Below, one piece after another: positions 36,278 to 44,355 of a stretch of DNA of 64,000 nucleotides. Position numbers and translations under genes: made by a program. Origin of the DNA: Parathalassolituus penaei (GTDB lineage Bacteria; Pseudomonadota; Gammaproteobacteria; Pseudomonadales; Oceanobacteraceae); contig NZ_JAPNOA010000006.1 in NCBI RefSeq assembly GCF_026626885.1, positions 62,001 to 126,000 of the forward strand, given 5' to 3'. Numbering within the stretch: the stretch's first letter is position 1; the number at the start of each line of letters is the position of its first letter. The notes below the pieces were generated by a model. That model was not told the DNA's origin. It ran no database searches and saw nothing but the letters and a program-made list of their open reading frames with translations.

Positions 36278-37216
36278 ATGACTGTTTCAATCGGAATTCT
36301 TGGCCTCGGTGCCGTTGGCACCCTGATGGCCCATCACTGGCAGCAACACTGCCTGTATGCCCTCACCCGCCAGCAGCAGGAGGCCAGCTGTCGACTTGAG
36401 GATGAGGGTAGTCTGGCCACCCTGCATCTGCCAGCCTGGCAAGGCGAAAGCCTGGACTGGTTACTGGTCTGCACCAAAGCCGCCGCCACTCTCGATGCCC
36501 TGCAGTTGTGGCGGCCCAGACTGGCGGCCGTCAAACGCCTGCTGTTATTACAAAACGGTATGGGCCAACACCAGCAGGTACAGCAGTGGCTGGATCAACA
36601 GGGGCTCAGCTGCGAATTATGGGCGGCGATTTCGACCGAAGGTGCATGGCGACGTGATGACGGTGTGATTGTGCGGGCTGGCAAAGGCGAAATTCTGGCC
36701 GGACGCATCCCGATTTCAATAAACTCCGAAAAATCTCCAGACACCACCGTAACCGCCCCCGCTCCTTGTAAAACCGTCGACAATATCCAGCAATATCAGC
36801 GTGAAAAACTGGCCGTAAATGCCGTTATCAATCCTCTGACCGCGCTTTATCGTTGCCGCAACGGCGAACTGCTGGAACACCCGGATTATTACCCGCACTT
36901 TAAAGCCCTGTGCGCGGAAATCGGCGATCTGTACCAGCAACTGGGCTGGCCATTGGCATTTGATCCGCTCACCCGCATCAGCGCCGTAGCCAAAGCCACC
37001 GCGACCAATCGCTCCTCCACCCTGCAGGATCATCTGGCCGGGCGCCCGGACGAGCTGGCCTATATCACCGGGTATCTGCTGGAGCAGGCTGCCGCTGCCA
37101 CGATTGAATTACCGTTGTGTGCACAGCTGTGGCAACAAGTGCGCGGAGAACCTCATCCTGCCACCTTGCGAGCAACGTCCAACCCGGTCATTCCAGTCGG
37201 AGCCAGACAACCATGA
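36278..37216 (+). CDS. panE: 2-dehydropantoate 2-reductase (ketopantoate reductase)
   Basis: 312 aa. N-terminal NADPH motif GILGLGAVG at 7-15. Core LLLLQNGMGQ and the C-terminal domain marks KLAVNAVINPLTALYRCRNGEL and NRSSTLQDHLAGRPDELAYITGYLL (catalytic Lys, Asn, Ser, Glu region). Catalyses the NADPH-dependent step to pantoate in coenzyme A synthesis. The stop overlaps the start of the histidine kinase. A short non-canonical insert (about 147-165, Thr/Pro-rich) lies between the two domains. Confidence 0.9.
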   Translation: MTVSIGILGLGAVGTLMAHHWQQHCLYALTRQQQEASCRLEDEGSLATLHLPAWQGESLDWLLVCTKAAATLDALQLWRPRLAAVKRLLLLQNGMGQHQQVQQWLDQQGLSCELWAAISTEGAWRRDDGVIVRAGKGEILAGRIPISINSEKSPDTTVTAPAPCKTVDNIQQYQREKLAVNAVINPLTALYRCRNGELLEHPDYYPHFKALCAEIGDLYQQLGWPLAFDPLTRISAVAKATATNRSSTLQDHLAGRPDELAYITGYLLEQAAAATIELPLCAQLWQQVRGEPHPATLRATSNPVIPVGARQP

Positions 37217-39192
37217 TGTTGGGCGGCCCTCACTCCGAACCCGGTGTCGGAATGTTGCCGCGCCGCCGTGCCATGATCACCATGGTTGGCACTGTTTTCC
37301 TGATTCTGATGTTGTCATCCCTGTCGTTCTGGCATACCGCCAATCGGATCGGCCGTAATCACCTGGCTCCGGAAATCAATCAACTCCTGGCTTCAACAAT
37401 CCAGAAGGCGCTGCGCCACGGCGAAACCACCCCGGAGCAGCTGCAAGACATCATCAAACCCTGGATCGAACATCACCAGCTCGATGCCATCCGTCTGCAA
37501 GGGCCGGACGGCCAGCTGCTGCAATTCCAGGTCGCCAGCATGCGCGATCCACAATCGCATCAGAGCACCAACATGGTGGACATTACCCTCGACAGCCCAC
37601 AAGGACTCTGGCTGTTAACACTCAGCAACCACACCTCCCTGCCCGGCTACTTTATTATCGAAACCCTCACCACCCTGCTGGTAACGGTATCACTGGGTTC
37701 GTTCCTGATTTTTGGTATGTATCTGGTCATCCGGCGCTGGCAACAACGCCCTTACGACGACCTGCGCCAGCAATTGCTGGATGCCCGCCATGCCGACCAC
37801 AGCCATACCCTGCGCTTCGACAGCAACGACCCCGACCTGCTGCCGCTGGTCAGTGCGCTGAATGATCTGTACTGGAGCCTCCATCGTCGTAACGCCGACC
37901 TGTTACGCGCCCACCGTCAGGCCGACAGCGCCCGTTTGCGCGCCACCCTGCTGGCGCAGGAAAGCGCCCGCATCAACAGCGATCTGGAACACGAAATTAC
38001 CGTTCGCAGCGCCATGGAGCGCCAGCTCAGCAACACCAAGGCGCTGCTGGATGCCATTCTCAACGCCATGCCATCTGCCCTGTTTGCCCTCGACCAATCC
38101 GGGCGTTTGCTGCTGTGTAACCGGCAGGCCGAACTGTGGTTAGGTCAGGAACGTCAGGCTCTGGCGGGGTTCCCGCTGGCCAAGCTGATTCCTGAGTTGG
38201 CCAGCTGGTTTGAACAACAAAGCCAGCAACCGCCACACGCTGAAAACGAGCGTCTGGAACGGGTACCGCTGGAAAGCCTGACCGAAGCTCTGGTCGCCGA
38301 CTGTGTGATGTACCGACTCGAATACGAACAACCGGCGGTGACCGTGGTGCGTATCGACGACATTCGCCAGCGCCTGCATATGGAAGAGCTGATGGTGCAG
38401 TCGGAAAAGATGCTCACAGTTGGTGGCCTGGCCGCCGGTATGGCCCACGAGATCAACAACCCGCTGGGGGCCATTCTGCAGAACCTGCAAAACCTGCGGC
38501 GACGTCTCGGTTCCGAGTTACCCGCCAACCAGCGCGTAGCCGAAACGGTCGGTCTGGATCTGGATGCGCTGGGTCGGTATCTGCATGAACGCGAAATCGA
38601 CGGCATGATGGAACACATCCGTGCCGCCGGCGAACGGGCAGCCACCATCATTCGCACCATGCTCAACTTTGCCCGCCGCAACAGCGCTCATCTGGAGCCG
38701 CAATCATTGGGTCTGGTGATCAACAACGCCATCACCGTTGCCCGTAACGACCTGGGTCTGGGGGCGATTGAACTGGATCTGGCCAGCGACGAACTGCTGC
38801 CAGCGGTCCCCTGTATTCCGGGTGAAATCGAACAGGTACTGGTCAACCTGCTGCAGAACGCCCAACATGCCCTCGACGGTTATGAACCCCCGATTGCCGA
38901 CTGGGCACCGCGTATCAGCGTCAGCACCTGGCGCGAAGGCATGTATGCCTGTATCGCTGTGGAAGATAACGGCCCCGGCGTTCCGGGCGAACACGCAGGA
39001 CGTATTTTTGAACCCTTTTACACCACCAAACAGGTGGGCAAAGGCACCGGCCTCGGGTTGTCCGTCTCCTACTTTATTATCACCGCTCACCACCATGGCC
39101 AGATGCTGTATCAACCTGGCAAACAACACGGCGCCTGCTTCATGATTCGTCTGCCTCTGGTCGCCAGCCTGCCAAAACCCATCGGCGTATAA
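37213..39192 (+). CDS. PAS-containing membrane sensor histidine kinase (NtrB-like)
   Basis: 659 aa. TM1 near residues 20-43, a periplasmic sensor of about 110 residues, TM2 near 150-175, a HAMP-like and coiled-coil linker, a PAS domain (about 285-390), then HisKA with GMAHEINNPLGAILQNLQNLRRRL (His412) and a HATPase domain with N-box EIEQVLVNLLQNAQHAL, G1 VEDNGPGVP and GKGTGLGLSVSYFII. The ATG overlaps the panE stop (ATGA). No response regulator is adjacent, so its partner is unknown. It ends about 120 bp before the cobalamin riboswitch. Confidence 0.92.
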   Translation: MMLGGPHSEPGVGMLPRRRAMITMVGTVFLILMLSSLSFWHTANRIGRNHLAPEINQLLASTIQKALRHGETTPEQLQDIIKPWIEHHQLDAIRLQGPDGQLLQFQVASMRDPQSHQSTNMVDITLDSPQGLWLLTLSNHTSLPGYFIIETLTTLLVTVSLGSFLIFGMYLVIRRWQQRPYDDLRQQLLDARHADHSHTLRFDSNDPDLLPLVSALNDLYWSLHRRNADLLRAHRQADSARLRATLLAQESARINSDLEHEITVRSAMERQLSNTKALLDAILNAMPSALFALDQSGRLLLCNRQAELWLGQERQALAGFPLAKLIPELASWFEQQSQQPPHAENERLERVPLESLTEALVADCVMYRLEYEQPAVTVVRIDDIRQRLHMEELMVQSEKMLTVGGLAAGMAHEINNPLGAILQNLQNLRRRLGSELPANQRVAETVGLDLDALGRYLHEREIDGMMEHIRAAGERAATIIRTMLNFARRNSAHLEPQSLGLVINNAITVARNDLGLGAIELDLASDELLPAVPCIPGEIEQVLVNLLQNAQHALDGYEPPIADWAPRISVSTWREGMYACIAVEDNGPGVPGEHAGRIFEPFYTTKQVGKGTGLGLSVSYFIITAHHHGQMLYQPGKQHGACFMIRLPLVASLPKPIGV

Positions 39193-39313
39193 GCAGGGAA
39201 ATCCGCTACAAACATGGCGTTTACCAGCAAAGTCTGAGGATTTCCCAACATTCCACGACAGTCCCCACCGGCATTCTTGACGCACCTGTCAGCGCCGCGT
39301 ACCCTGCGCGCTT

Positions 39314-39550
39314 GTTTCAGGTGCCCGACCAGTTCGGGTTAAACGGGAAGACCGGTGAACCCTGGGACACTATGAATAACTCTGCGCGAGTTATTCAAAG
39401 GGTCCCTAGTGTAAACCCGGCGCTGCCCCCGCAACGGTGATCAACCAGAACGGCAACCGGACATCCGTCCAGCCACTGTGACCAAAGGTCATGGGAAGGC
39501 GTTGCCAGTGAGTTTATGCTCAGGTTGTCAGCCCGGATACCGGCCTGTCT
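39314..39550 (+). ncRNA. Cobalamin (B12) riboswitch
   Basis: The core elements are in order: CAGGTGCCC at 39318, GGTTAAACGGGAA near 39347, the B12-box CGCTGCCCCCGCAACGGTGA at 39421-39440, the ATGGGAAGGC segment near 39490 and the closing GGATACCGGCCTG near 39535. It precedes a BtuB-type receptor by 120 bp, the usual target. Between AAACGGGAAG and CGCTGCCCCC the small hairpin loop contains an inserted palindrome (39363-39408), making the domain about 50 nt longer than usual. B12 binding would lower expression of the receptor and the lipoprotein downstream. Confidence 0.93.
39363..39408. repeat. 46-bp palindromic interspersed repeat, copy B, inside the riboswitch
   Basis: Nearly perfect palindrome with arms of about 20 bp (TGGGACACTATGAATAACTC and its imperfect complement) around the centre TGCGC. 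The core and the outer GGAC/GTCC ends match copy A at 31908-31952. It lies in the loop of a peripheral hairpin of the riboswitch. Confidence 0.88.
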
Positions 39551-39669
39551 CCAGAATTAACCGGTGTTGCGGAGGGCGACAGCAGGCAGCGAATCCAGGC
39601 TTACGCCATGTAAAACGCCTGATCCTGTGCTATTTCCCCTCTGCCACCAGACCTGTGGTAGCAGAACTC

Positions 39670-41706
39670 ATGAATATCCGTCCCTGGTTGCCTCTCCTGC
39701 TGATCTCAGCAGCACCGGTATTACATGCTGAACCGGACCCGATTCAGGTAACCGACGAAATCATCGTGACCGGCGAAGCCGAAACCACCAGCACTCCGGA
39801 CTGGCAAGTGTACGACCAGACCGAGCTGAGCCGTGGCTATCGGGATCTCGGCGACTTTCTGCAACAGGTGAATGGCCTGCAAGTGCAAACCCTCGGTCGC
39901 GAAGGCGATCCGGTGGTGGTATCCATGCGTGGCGCCAATGCCAACCAGACCCGCGTACTGGTCAACGGCATCGCCATCAACAACAGCCAATACGGCAGTT
40001 ACGATCTGAATGCCATTCCGATGAACCAGATCGAACGCATCGAAATCATTCAGGCTGGCAGTGATAACAGCGCCGGTATCATGGGTGATGATGCTATTGG
40101 TGGCACCATCAATATTGTTACCCGCGACGACCTCGACGGCACCACTCGCATTCAGGGCAGCATTGGCTCCGGCAACAGTTTCAGCACGTCGCTGCAGCAG
40201 CCACTGGGTGATCGCACCAGCCTGCTGTATGACCATCGCGAAAGTGATAACAACGGCCGCTACCCGGTTGCCAGCCCGTATGCCGATCCAACCAACCGCA
40301 ACGACTGGCAAGCCCTCCGTAATGCCCGTTATGAACACAACAGCCTGTTGCTGAGCCATCGTGCCGATATCCTGACGGCCACCGTACAGGTGCAGGACGA
40401 ATACAAGCAGCTGCCGGATTATTACCGCAACTCGCCCAACAACACGGCGTCCCTTGCCAATCGCAGTGGTTATCTGCGTCTGGAAGGTGACTTTGCCCTT
40501 GGCGAGCAGCAGCGTTTTTACCAGCACTGGCAGCTGTTCCAGAGCCTGCGCCACGAAACCTACCGTGATCCGCAAAAAATTCTCGGCCAGAGCGAAGACG
40601 ACAACCGTTACCGCTACACCCAATCCGAAGGCCAGTTCAGCAGCCAGACCGACGTTGCCAGCTGGACTTTCACCGGCCAGTTAAAAATGACCGAGCAGAC
40701 CTACCGCAGCCGTTACCTGCTGGATCAGGACGCCGTTGCCTGCGACAGCCTGGTCGGCCACTGCAATCAGTTCTCATGGATGCAGGAAAGCGAAGCCGGT
40801 TTGCAAAGCGTATGGGAAGGACAGAACGACCAGCAATGGCTGTTGAATGTCACTCACCATCAGCGTAACGAAATGGCGCGCCCGGACGGCAACAACGATC
40901 TCGACACCACCCGCAACAGCAGCCAATGGCCATCCTTGATGAGCTCCTGGCGACAGCTGCACGACTGGCAACAAACCCACGCCAGCTGGCAGGTAGCGGT
41001 CAAATCCGCACGTCGCCTGCCCAGCCTTTACGAGCGTTTTGGTGATCACGGCCTGATGGTCGGCAACGACGAACTGCTGCCGGAAGACAGCATCACCATC
41101 AGCCTGGATACTACCCTCGACACCGAACTGGCTGGTCGTAACCAGAGTCTGAATATCAGCCTGTTTAACCGCGAACTGGATAACGCCATCGTTGCCATCT
41201 ACGAAGATACCGGCGCCGGTCGTTACGAAAATACCAGCAGTGCCAGCATGCAAGGTCTGGAATGGCAATTACGCAGCCAGCTCGACGGAGACAACAACGA
41301 TAACCAGCACTGGCACCTGAAACTGGCTGGCAGCCATTACCAAAGCGAAACCCGCTCCGACACGGTCAAATCACTGGATGGCCAGCAACTGGCGGGGATT
41401 TATCACCAACGCGGATTGGCCAGCATCGACTGGCAGTACACCGCCCGCAAGGACAGCATTTATCAGATCGAACTGGCCGGAGAGCTGGCCGATGACCTCT
41501 GGCTTGACCGCAGCAACCTGGTGCGCGGCGACCAGCGTCGTCTGATGAACCTGACCGGCAGTTACCAGTTTGGTAACAGCAGTGCCGATTACTGCGGCGA
41601 AACCGGGCTGCGTATTCGCAACCTGACCAACCATTTCTTCCGGGACTACACCGGACGGCCCGACAACGGACGTCAGTGGAGCCTTTATATTACTTTGTAC
41701 CTGTGA
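39670..41706 (+). CDS. btuB: TonB-dependent vitamin B12 receptor, BtuB type
   Basis: 678 aa. Signal peptide ends APVLHA-EP; TonB box DEIIVTGEA follows. The plug (about 45-160) has MRGANANQTRVLVNGIAINN, AIPMNQIERIEIIQAGSDNSAGIMGDDAIGGTINIVTRDD. The remainder is a beta barrel ending WSLYITLYL rather than in Phe. Assignment as a cobalamin receptor rests mainly on the upstream B12 riboswitch; the body is divergent from E. coli BtuB. It is followed by a lipoprotein gene 6 bp later. Ligand could be cobalamin or a precursor. Confidence 0.85.
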   Translation: MNIRPWLPLLLISAAPVLHAEPDPIQVTDEIIVTGEAETTSTPDWQVYDQTELSRGYRDLGDFLQQVNGLQVQTLGREGDPVVVSMRGANANQTRVLVNGIAINNSQYGSYDLNAIPMNQIERIEIIQAGSDNSAGIMGDDAIGGTINIVTRDDLDGTTRIQGSIGSGNSFSTSLQQPLGDRTSLLYDHRESDNNGRYPVASPYADPTNRNDWQALRNARYEHNSLLLSHRADILTATVQVQDEYKQLPDYYRNSPNNTASLANRSGYLRLEGDFALGEQQRFYQHWQLFQSLRHETYRDPQKILGQSEDDNRYRYTQSEGQFSSQTDVASWTFTGQLKMTEQTYRSRYLLDQDAVACDSLVGHCNQFSWMQESEAGLQSVWEGQNDQQWLLNVTHHQRNEMARPDGNNDLDTTRNSSQWPSLMSSWRQLHDWQQTHASWQVAVKSARRLPSLYERFGDHGLMVGNDELLPEDSITISLDTTLDTELAGRNQSLNISLFNRELDNAIVAIYEDTGAGRYENTSSASMQGLEWQLRSQLDGDNNDNQHWHLKLAGSHYQSETRSDTVKSLDGQQLAGIYHQRGLASIDWQYTARKDSIYQIELAGELADDLWLDRSNLVRGDQRRLMNLTGSYQFGNSSADYCGETGLRIRNLTNHFFRDYTGRPDNGRQWSLYITLYL

Positions 41707-41712
41707 GGACAC

Positions 41713-42936
41713 ATGAACAAACACAGCTTCCGCCTGCTGCCTCTGGCCGCCCTGCCTCTGATCCTGACCGCCTGTGGTGGTGACGATAACAAGTCAACCC
41801 CACTCTCCGAAGGCTCCTACGCCGTGCAACTGGTTGCGTCTGACTACAGCAGCAGCCAGGTTGCTGTGGGTAACATCATTGGTGATCGTACTGCTACTCA
41901 GGGTCTGCTGAGCAAGGCCGACTCTGACTACACCATCTCTACCTTTGGCAGCAGCCTGTACCACATAGGCCGTTACGGTATCGACACAATCGACCGTTAC
42001 GACACCGCGGCTGACACAGCATTTAATGAAGCCATCTGGAGCTACAGCACCAACGATGCTGGCGACAGCACTGCCAACACCTACAAGCTGGTACAGGTAT
42101 CGGACACCAAGGCTTACGTCATCCGTTACGGCGCCAACAGCATCTGGGAAGTGAACCCATCGGCCACCAGCGAAGCGGACTTCAAAGTCGCTGAAATCGA
42201 CATGTCTGAATACACCTACAGCGGAGACAACCCGGGTGTAGCCCCCCGTATGGTCGACGCCATTGTGGTTAACGGTCAGCTGCTGGTCGTTATGCAGCGT
42301 CTGGATGGCTGGTGGGGTGCCCAACAAGCCTACGTAGCGGTAATTGATGTCGACAGCAACGAAGAAATCGACACCGATCCACAAACCGATGGCCTGAAAG
42401 GTGTCGCCCTGACCGTCAGCAACCCGGGCAACCTGGTTGAACACAACGGTACCGTTTACGTCGCCGGCCGTGGCAACTACGGCAGCAACAGCGGCGGTAT
42501 CGATGAAATCAGCACCAGCAGCTGGGAAGTCACCAACCTGGTGAACGGCGAGACCTTCGCCGACGAGCTGAACGATGTGGATAACAACATCTACTACCAC
42601 ATCACCGACGTAGCCGTCACCGAAGACAACCAGCTGTACCTGACCGCCAACATCGAACAGGGCTACACCACCCAGTACACCCGTATTTTCGAGCTGAACC
42701 CGAGCACCGGCGTCAGCACCGAGCTGGACCTGAACGCACTGACCGGCATTAACGCGGATACCGCCATCAAGATGGGCGACCTCAACGTCGACACCAACAA
42801 CCGTCTGTGGGCTGCTATTCGTAACAGCGACACCCCAGGCCTGGTGGTGATTGATACCGACACCAACACCCGTAGCGGTGACGTGATCGAATTGGATATG
42901 CCAGCCTCAGCGATCAACTTCCTGAGCGTGGAATAA
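41713..42936 (+). CDS. Beta-propeller lipoprotein in the B12 receptor operon (BtuG-like candidate)
   Basis: 407 aa. Lipoprotein signal with lipobox LTAC, Cys21. The mature part is a chain of beta-propeller-like repeats, each built on a hydrophobic strand then NxLY/xVY and a turn with xVIDxDxN: for example GQLLVVMQRL...AVIDVDSNEE, GTVYVAGRGNYG, NQLYLTANIEQG and NRLWAAIRNSD. It is 6 bp after the B12-riboswitch-controlled receptor and thus co-transcribed. In Bacteroides a propeller lipoprotein, BtuG, captures B12 for BtuB. Similar topology and position suggest the same role here, but sequence homology to BtuG was not tested. Confidence 0.75.
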   Translation: MNKHSFRLLPLAALPLILTACGGDDNKSTPLSEGSYAVQLVASDYSSSQVAVGNIIGDRTATQGLLSKADSDYTISTFGSSLYHIGRYGIDTIDRYDTAADTAFNEAIWSYSTNDAGDSTANTYKLVQVSDTKAYVIRYGANSIWEVNPSATSEADFKVAEIDMSEYTYSGDNPGVAPRMVDAIVVNGQLLVVMQRLDGWWGAQQAYVAVIDVDSNEEIDTDPQTDGLKGVALTVSNPGNLVEHNGTVYVAGRGNYGSNSGGIDEISTSSWEVTNLVNGETFADELNDVDNNIYYHITDVAVTEDNQLYLTANIEQGYTTQYTRIFELNPSTGVSTELDLNALTGINADTAIKMGDLNVDTNNRLWAAIRNSDTPGLVVIDTDTNTRSGDVIELDMPASAINFLSVE

Positions 42937-42973
42937 GATCTTTCCGGCGGCTTGTCAGCCGCCAGCAAGACAG

Positions 42974-43002
42974 AAAAACGCGGGCAACCCCCGCGTTTTT
43001 TT
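42974..43002 (+). terminator. Intrinsic terminator after the propeller lipoprotein gene
   Basis: AAAAACGCGGG, short loop, CCCGCGTTTTTTT, 37 bp after the lipoprotein stop. Stem plus T run; a clear end of the riboswitch-controlled operon. Confidence 0.93.
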
Positions 43003-43017
43003 ATGCCCGGACGGTCG

Positions 43018-43080
43018 GACGCCAGACGCCAGACGCCAGACGCCAGACGCCAGACGCCAGACGCCAGACGCCAGACGCAA
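43018..43080. repeat. 7-bp minisatellite (GACGCCA)n
   Basis: Eight perfect head-to-tail copies of GACGCCA from 43018 to 43073 followed by a variant GACGCAA. Non-coding, directly after the terminator and before the 350-bp array. Confidence 0.97.
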
Positions 43081-43119
43081 CAGCATCGCGAATAAATTCA
43101 CTCACACAACCCACAATCC

Positions 43120-43200
43120 CGACCTCGCCCAGCGCAGCTGGCTGCCGTTAATTGCCCATCCAGGCCAACGGCCAGCTCCGACAAGACAGTGCAATTTTTG
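43120..43200. repeat. Partial first unit of the 350-bp tandem array
   Basis: The unit head (CGACCTCGCCCAGCGCAG, then CTGGCTGCC) is present at 43121 onward, followed by about 60 bp that only partly match a full unit before the first full copy begins at 43201. Confidence 0.7.
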
Positions 43201-43550
43201 CCCAGCGCAGCTGGCTGCCCAACGCCCATCTGGGCGAGCCGGGATTCACCGCAACGGCCGACCCGGCCGGGGCATGGATGCCCCGCCAGACCCGTTGGCA
43301 CAGGGACGTGCCATCGGGTCGGGGTCGAACCGCCGTTGTCGGTGAATACCGGAAAAACGAGCCCAGTCGGGCAAAAGCAGGGGGAGGCCCGCCCGGCCGG
43401 GGGACAAGGTCCCCCAAGAGGGCAAACAGCCTGGCCAATTAACAAGCCGCCAGCCGTCGGACGTCGGACGTCGGACGTCGGACGTCGGACGCGATTTTTG
43501 TGGGCATAAATGCCCACACTACAACAGAGCAATCATTTACATCGACCTCG
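43201..43550. repeat. 350-bp tandem repeat, copy 1
   Basis: Copies 1 and 2 repeat with an exact period of 350 bp (CCCAGCGCAG at 43201, 43551 and 43901). The unit is GC-rich and full of short inverted repeats (GGGGCATGGATGCCCC, GGGACAAGGTCCC-type, TGTGGGCATaaATGCCCACA at 43499-43518). It ends with a 5-copy GTCGGAC array (43456-43490). No plausible gene: frames on both strands are shared by all copies and have compositions typical of repeat DNA. Confidence 0.95.
43456..43490. repeat. 7-bp minisatellite (GTCGGAC)5 in copy 1
   Basis: Five perfect copies of GTCGGAC; the same array recurs in copy 2 at 43806-43840 and with two units in copy 3. Confidence 0.95.
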
Positions 43551-43900
43551 CCCAGCGCAGCTGGCTGCCAATTGCCCATCTGGGCGAGCCGGAATTCACC
43601 GCAACGGCCGACCCGGCCGGGGCATGGATGCCCCGCTAGACCCGTTGGCACATGGACGTGCCATCGGGTCGGGGTCGAACAGCCGTTGTCGGGGAATACC
43701 GGAGAAACGAGCCCAGTCGGGCAAAAGCAGGGGGAGGCCCGCCCGGCCGGAGGACAAGGTCCCCCAAGAGGGCAAACAGCCTGGCCAATTAACAAGCCGC
43801 CAGCCGTCGGACGTCGGACGTCGGACGTCGGACGTCGGACGCGATTTTTGTGGGCATAAATGCCCACACTACAACAGAGCAATCATTTACATCGACCTCG
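43551..43900. repeat. 350-bp tandem repeat, copy 2
   Basis: Near-identical to copy 1 with scattered substitutions (for example CCGGAATTC for CCGGGATTC, GCTAGACCC for GCCAGACCC). The GTCGGAC array is again five copies (43806-43840) and the hairpin lies at 43849-43868. Confidence 0.95.
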
Positions 43901-44185
43901 CCCAGCGCAGCTGGCTGCACCATGCCCATCTGGGCGAGCCGGGATTCACCGCAACGGCAGACCCGGCCGGGGCATGGATGCCCCGCTAGACCCGTTGGCA
44001 CAGGGACGTGCCATCGGGTCGGGGTCGAACCGCCGTTGTCGGTGAATACCGGAAAAACGAGCCCAGTCGGGCAAAAGCAGGGGGATGCCCGCCCGGCCGG
44101 GGGACAAGGTCCCCAAAGAGGGCAAACGGCCAGGCCAATTAACAAGCCGAGTAGCCGCAAAGCGCCAGAAGTCGGACGTCGGACG
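43901..44185. repeat. 350-bp tandem repeat, copy 3 (diverging 3' end)
   Basis: Matches copies 1 and 2 to about 44150, then changes: the GTCGGAC array is reduced to two copies (44171-44184) and is joined to a GACGCCA-type unit. The hairpin of the other copies is missing. Confidence 0.9.
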
Positions 44186-44229
44186 CCAGATCCGATCGCG
44201 GCCCGGCCAGTCGCCAGATCCAAAAACAA

Positions 44230-44261
44230 AAAGCCCGCCGGAATCACTCCCGGCGGGCTTT
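44230..44261. terminator. Strong hairpin at the end of the repeat region
   Basis: AAAGCCCGCCGG and CCGGCGGGCTTT with an 8-nt loop; A/T flanks on both sides could serve either strand. No gene directly upstream on the plus strand, so it may guard the repeat region or the uspA operon. Confidence 0.75.
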
Positions 44262-44298
44262 CTGCTTCTTCTCTGATCAATCACTGACTATCGAACCC

Positions 44299-44337
44299 TA
44301 AAAAAACCCCCCGGACACCTGCAATGACTCGGGGGGA
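44299..44337 (-). terminator. Intrinsic terminator after uspA
   Basis: On the minus strand CCCCCCG and CGGGGGG form the stem, followed by a run of seven T (44306-44300), about 20 bp after the uspA stop. Confidence 0.85.
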
Positions 44338-44355
44338 AACAGGGTTAAAACAGTA

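Noticed and set aside
39721-40623. 300-codon minus-strand frame opposite btuB
   Set aside because: Antisense to a clear TonB-dependent receptor; no signal or domain.
43018-43490. 7-bp arrays considered as CRISPR
   Set aside because: There are no unique spacers; units are strictly head to tail and no cas genes are present.
43098-44287. Repeated 110-160 codon frames on both strands of the 350-bp array
   Set aside because: Each frame is copied with the repeat and is read through 7-bp arrays; three strands and frames are open at once because of GC-rich repeats, not selection for protein.
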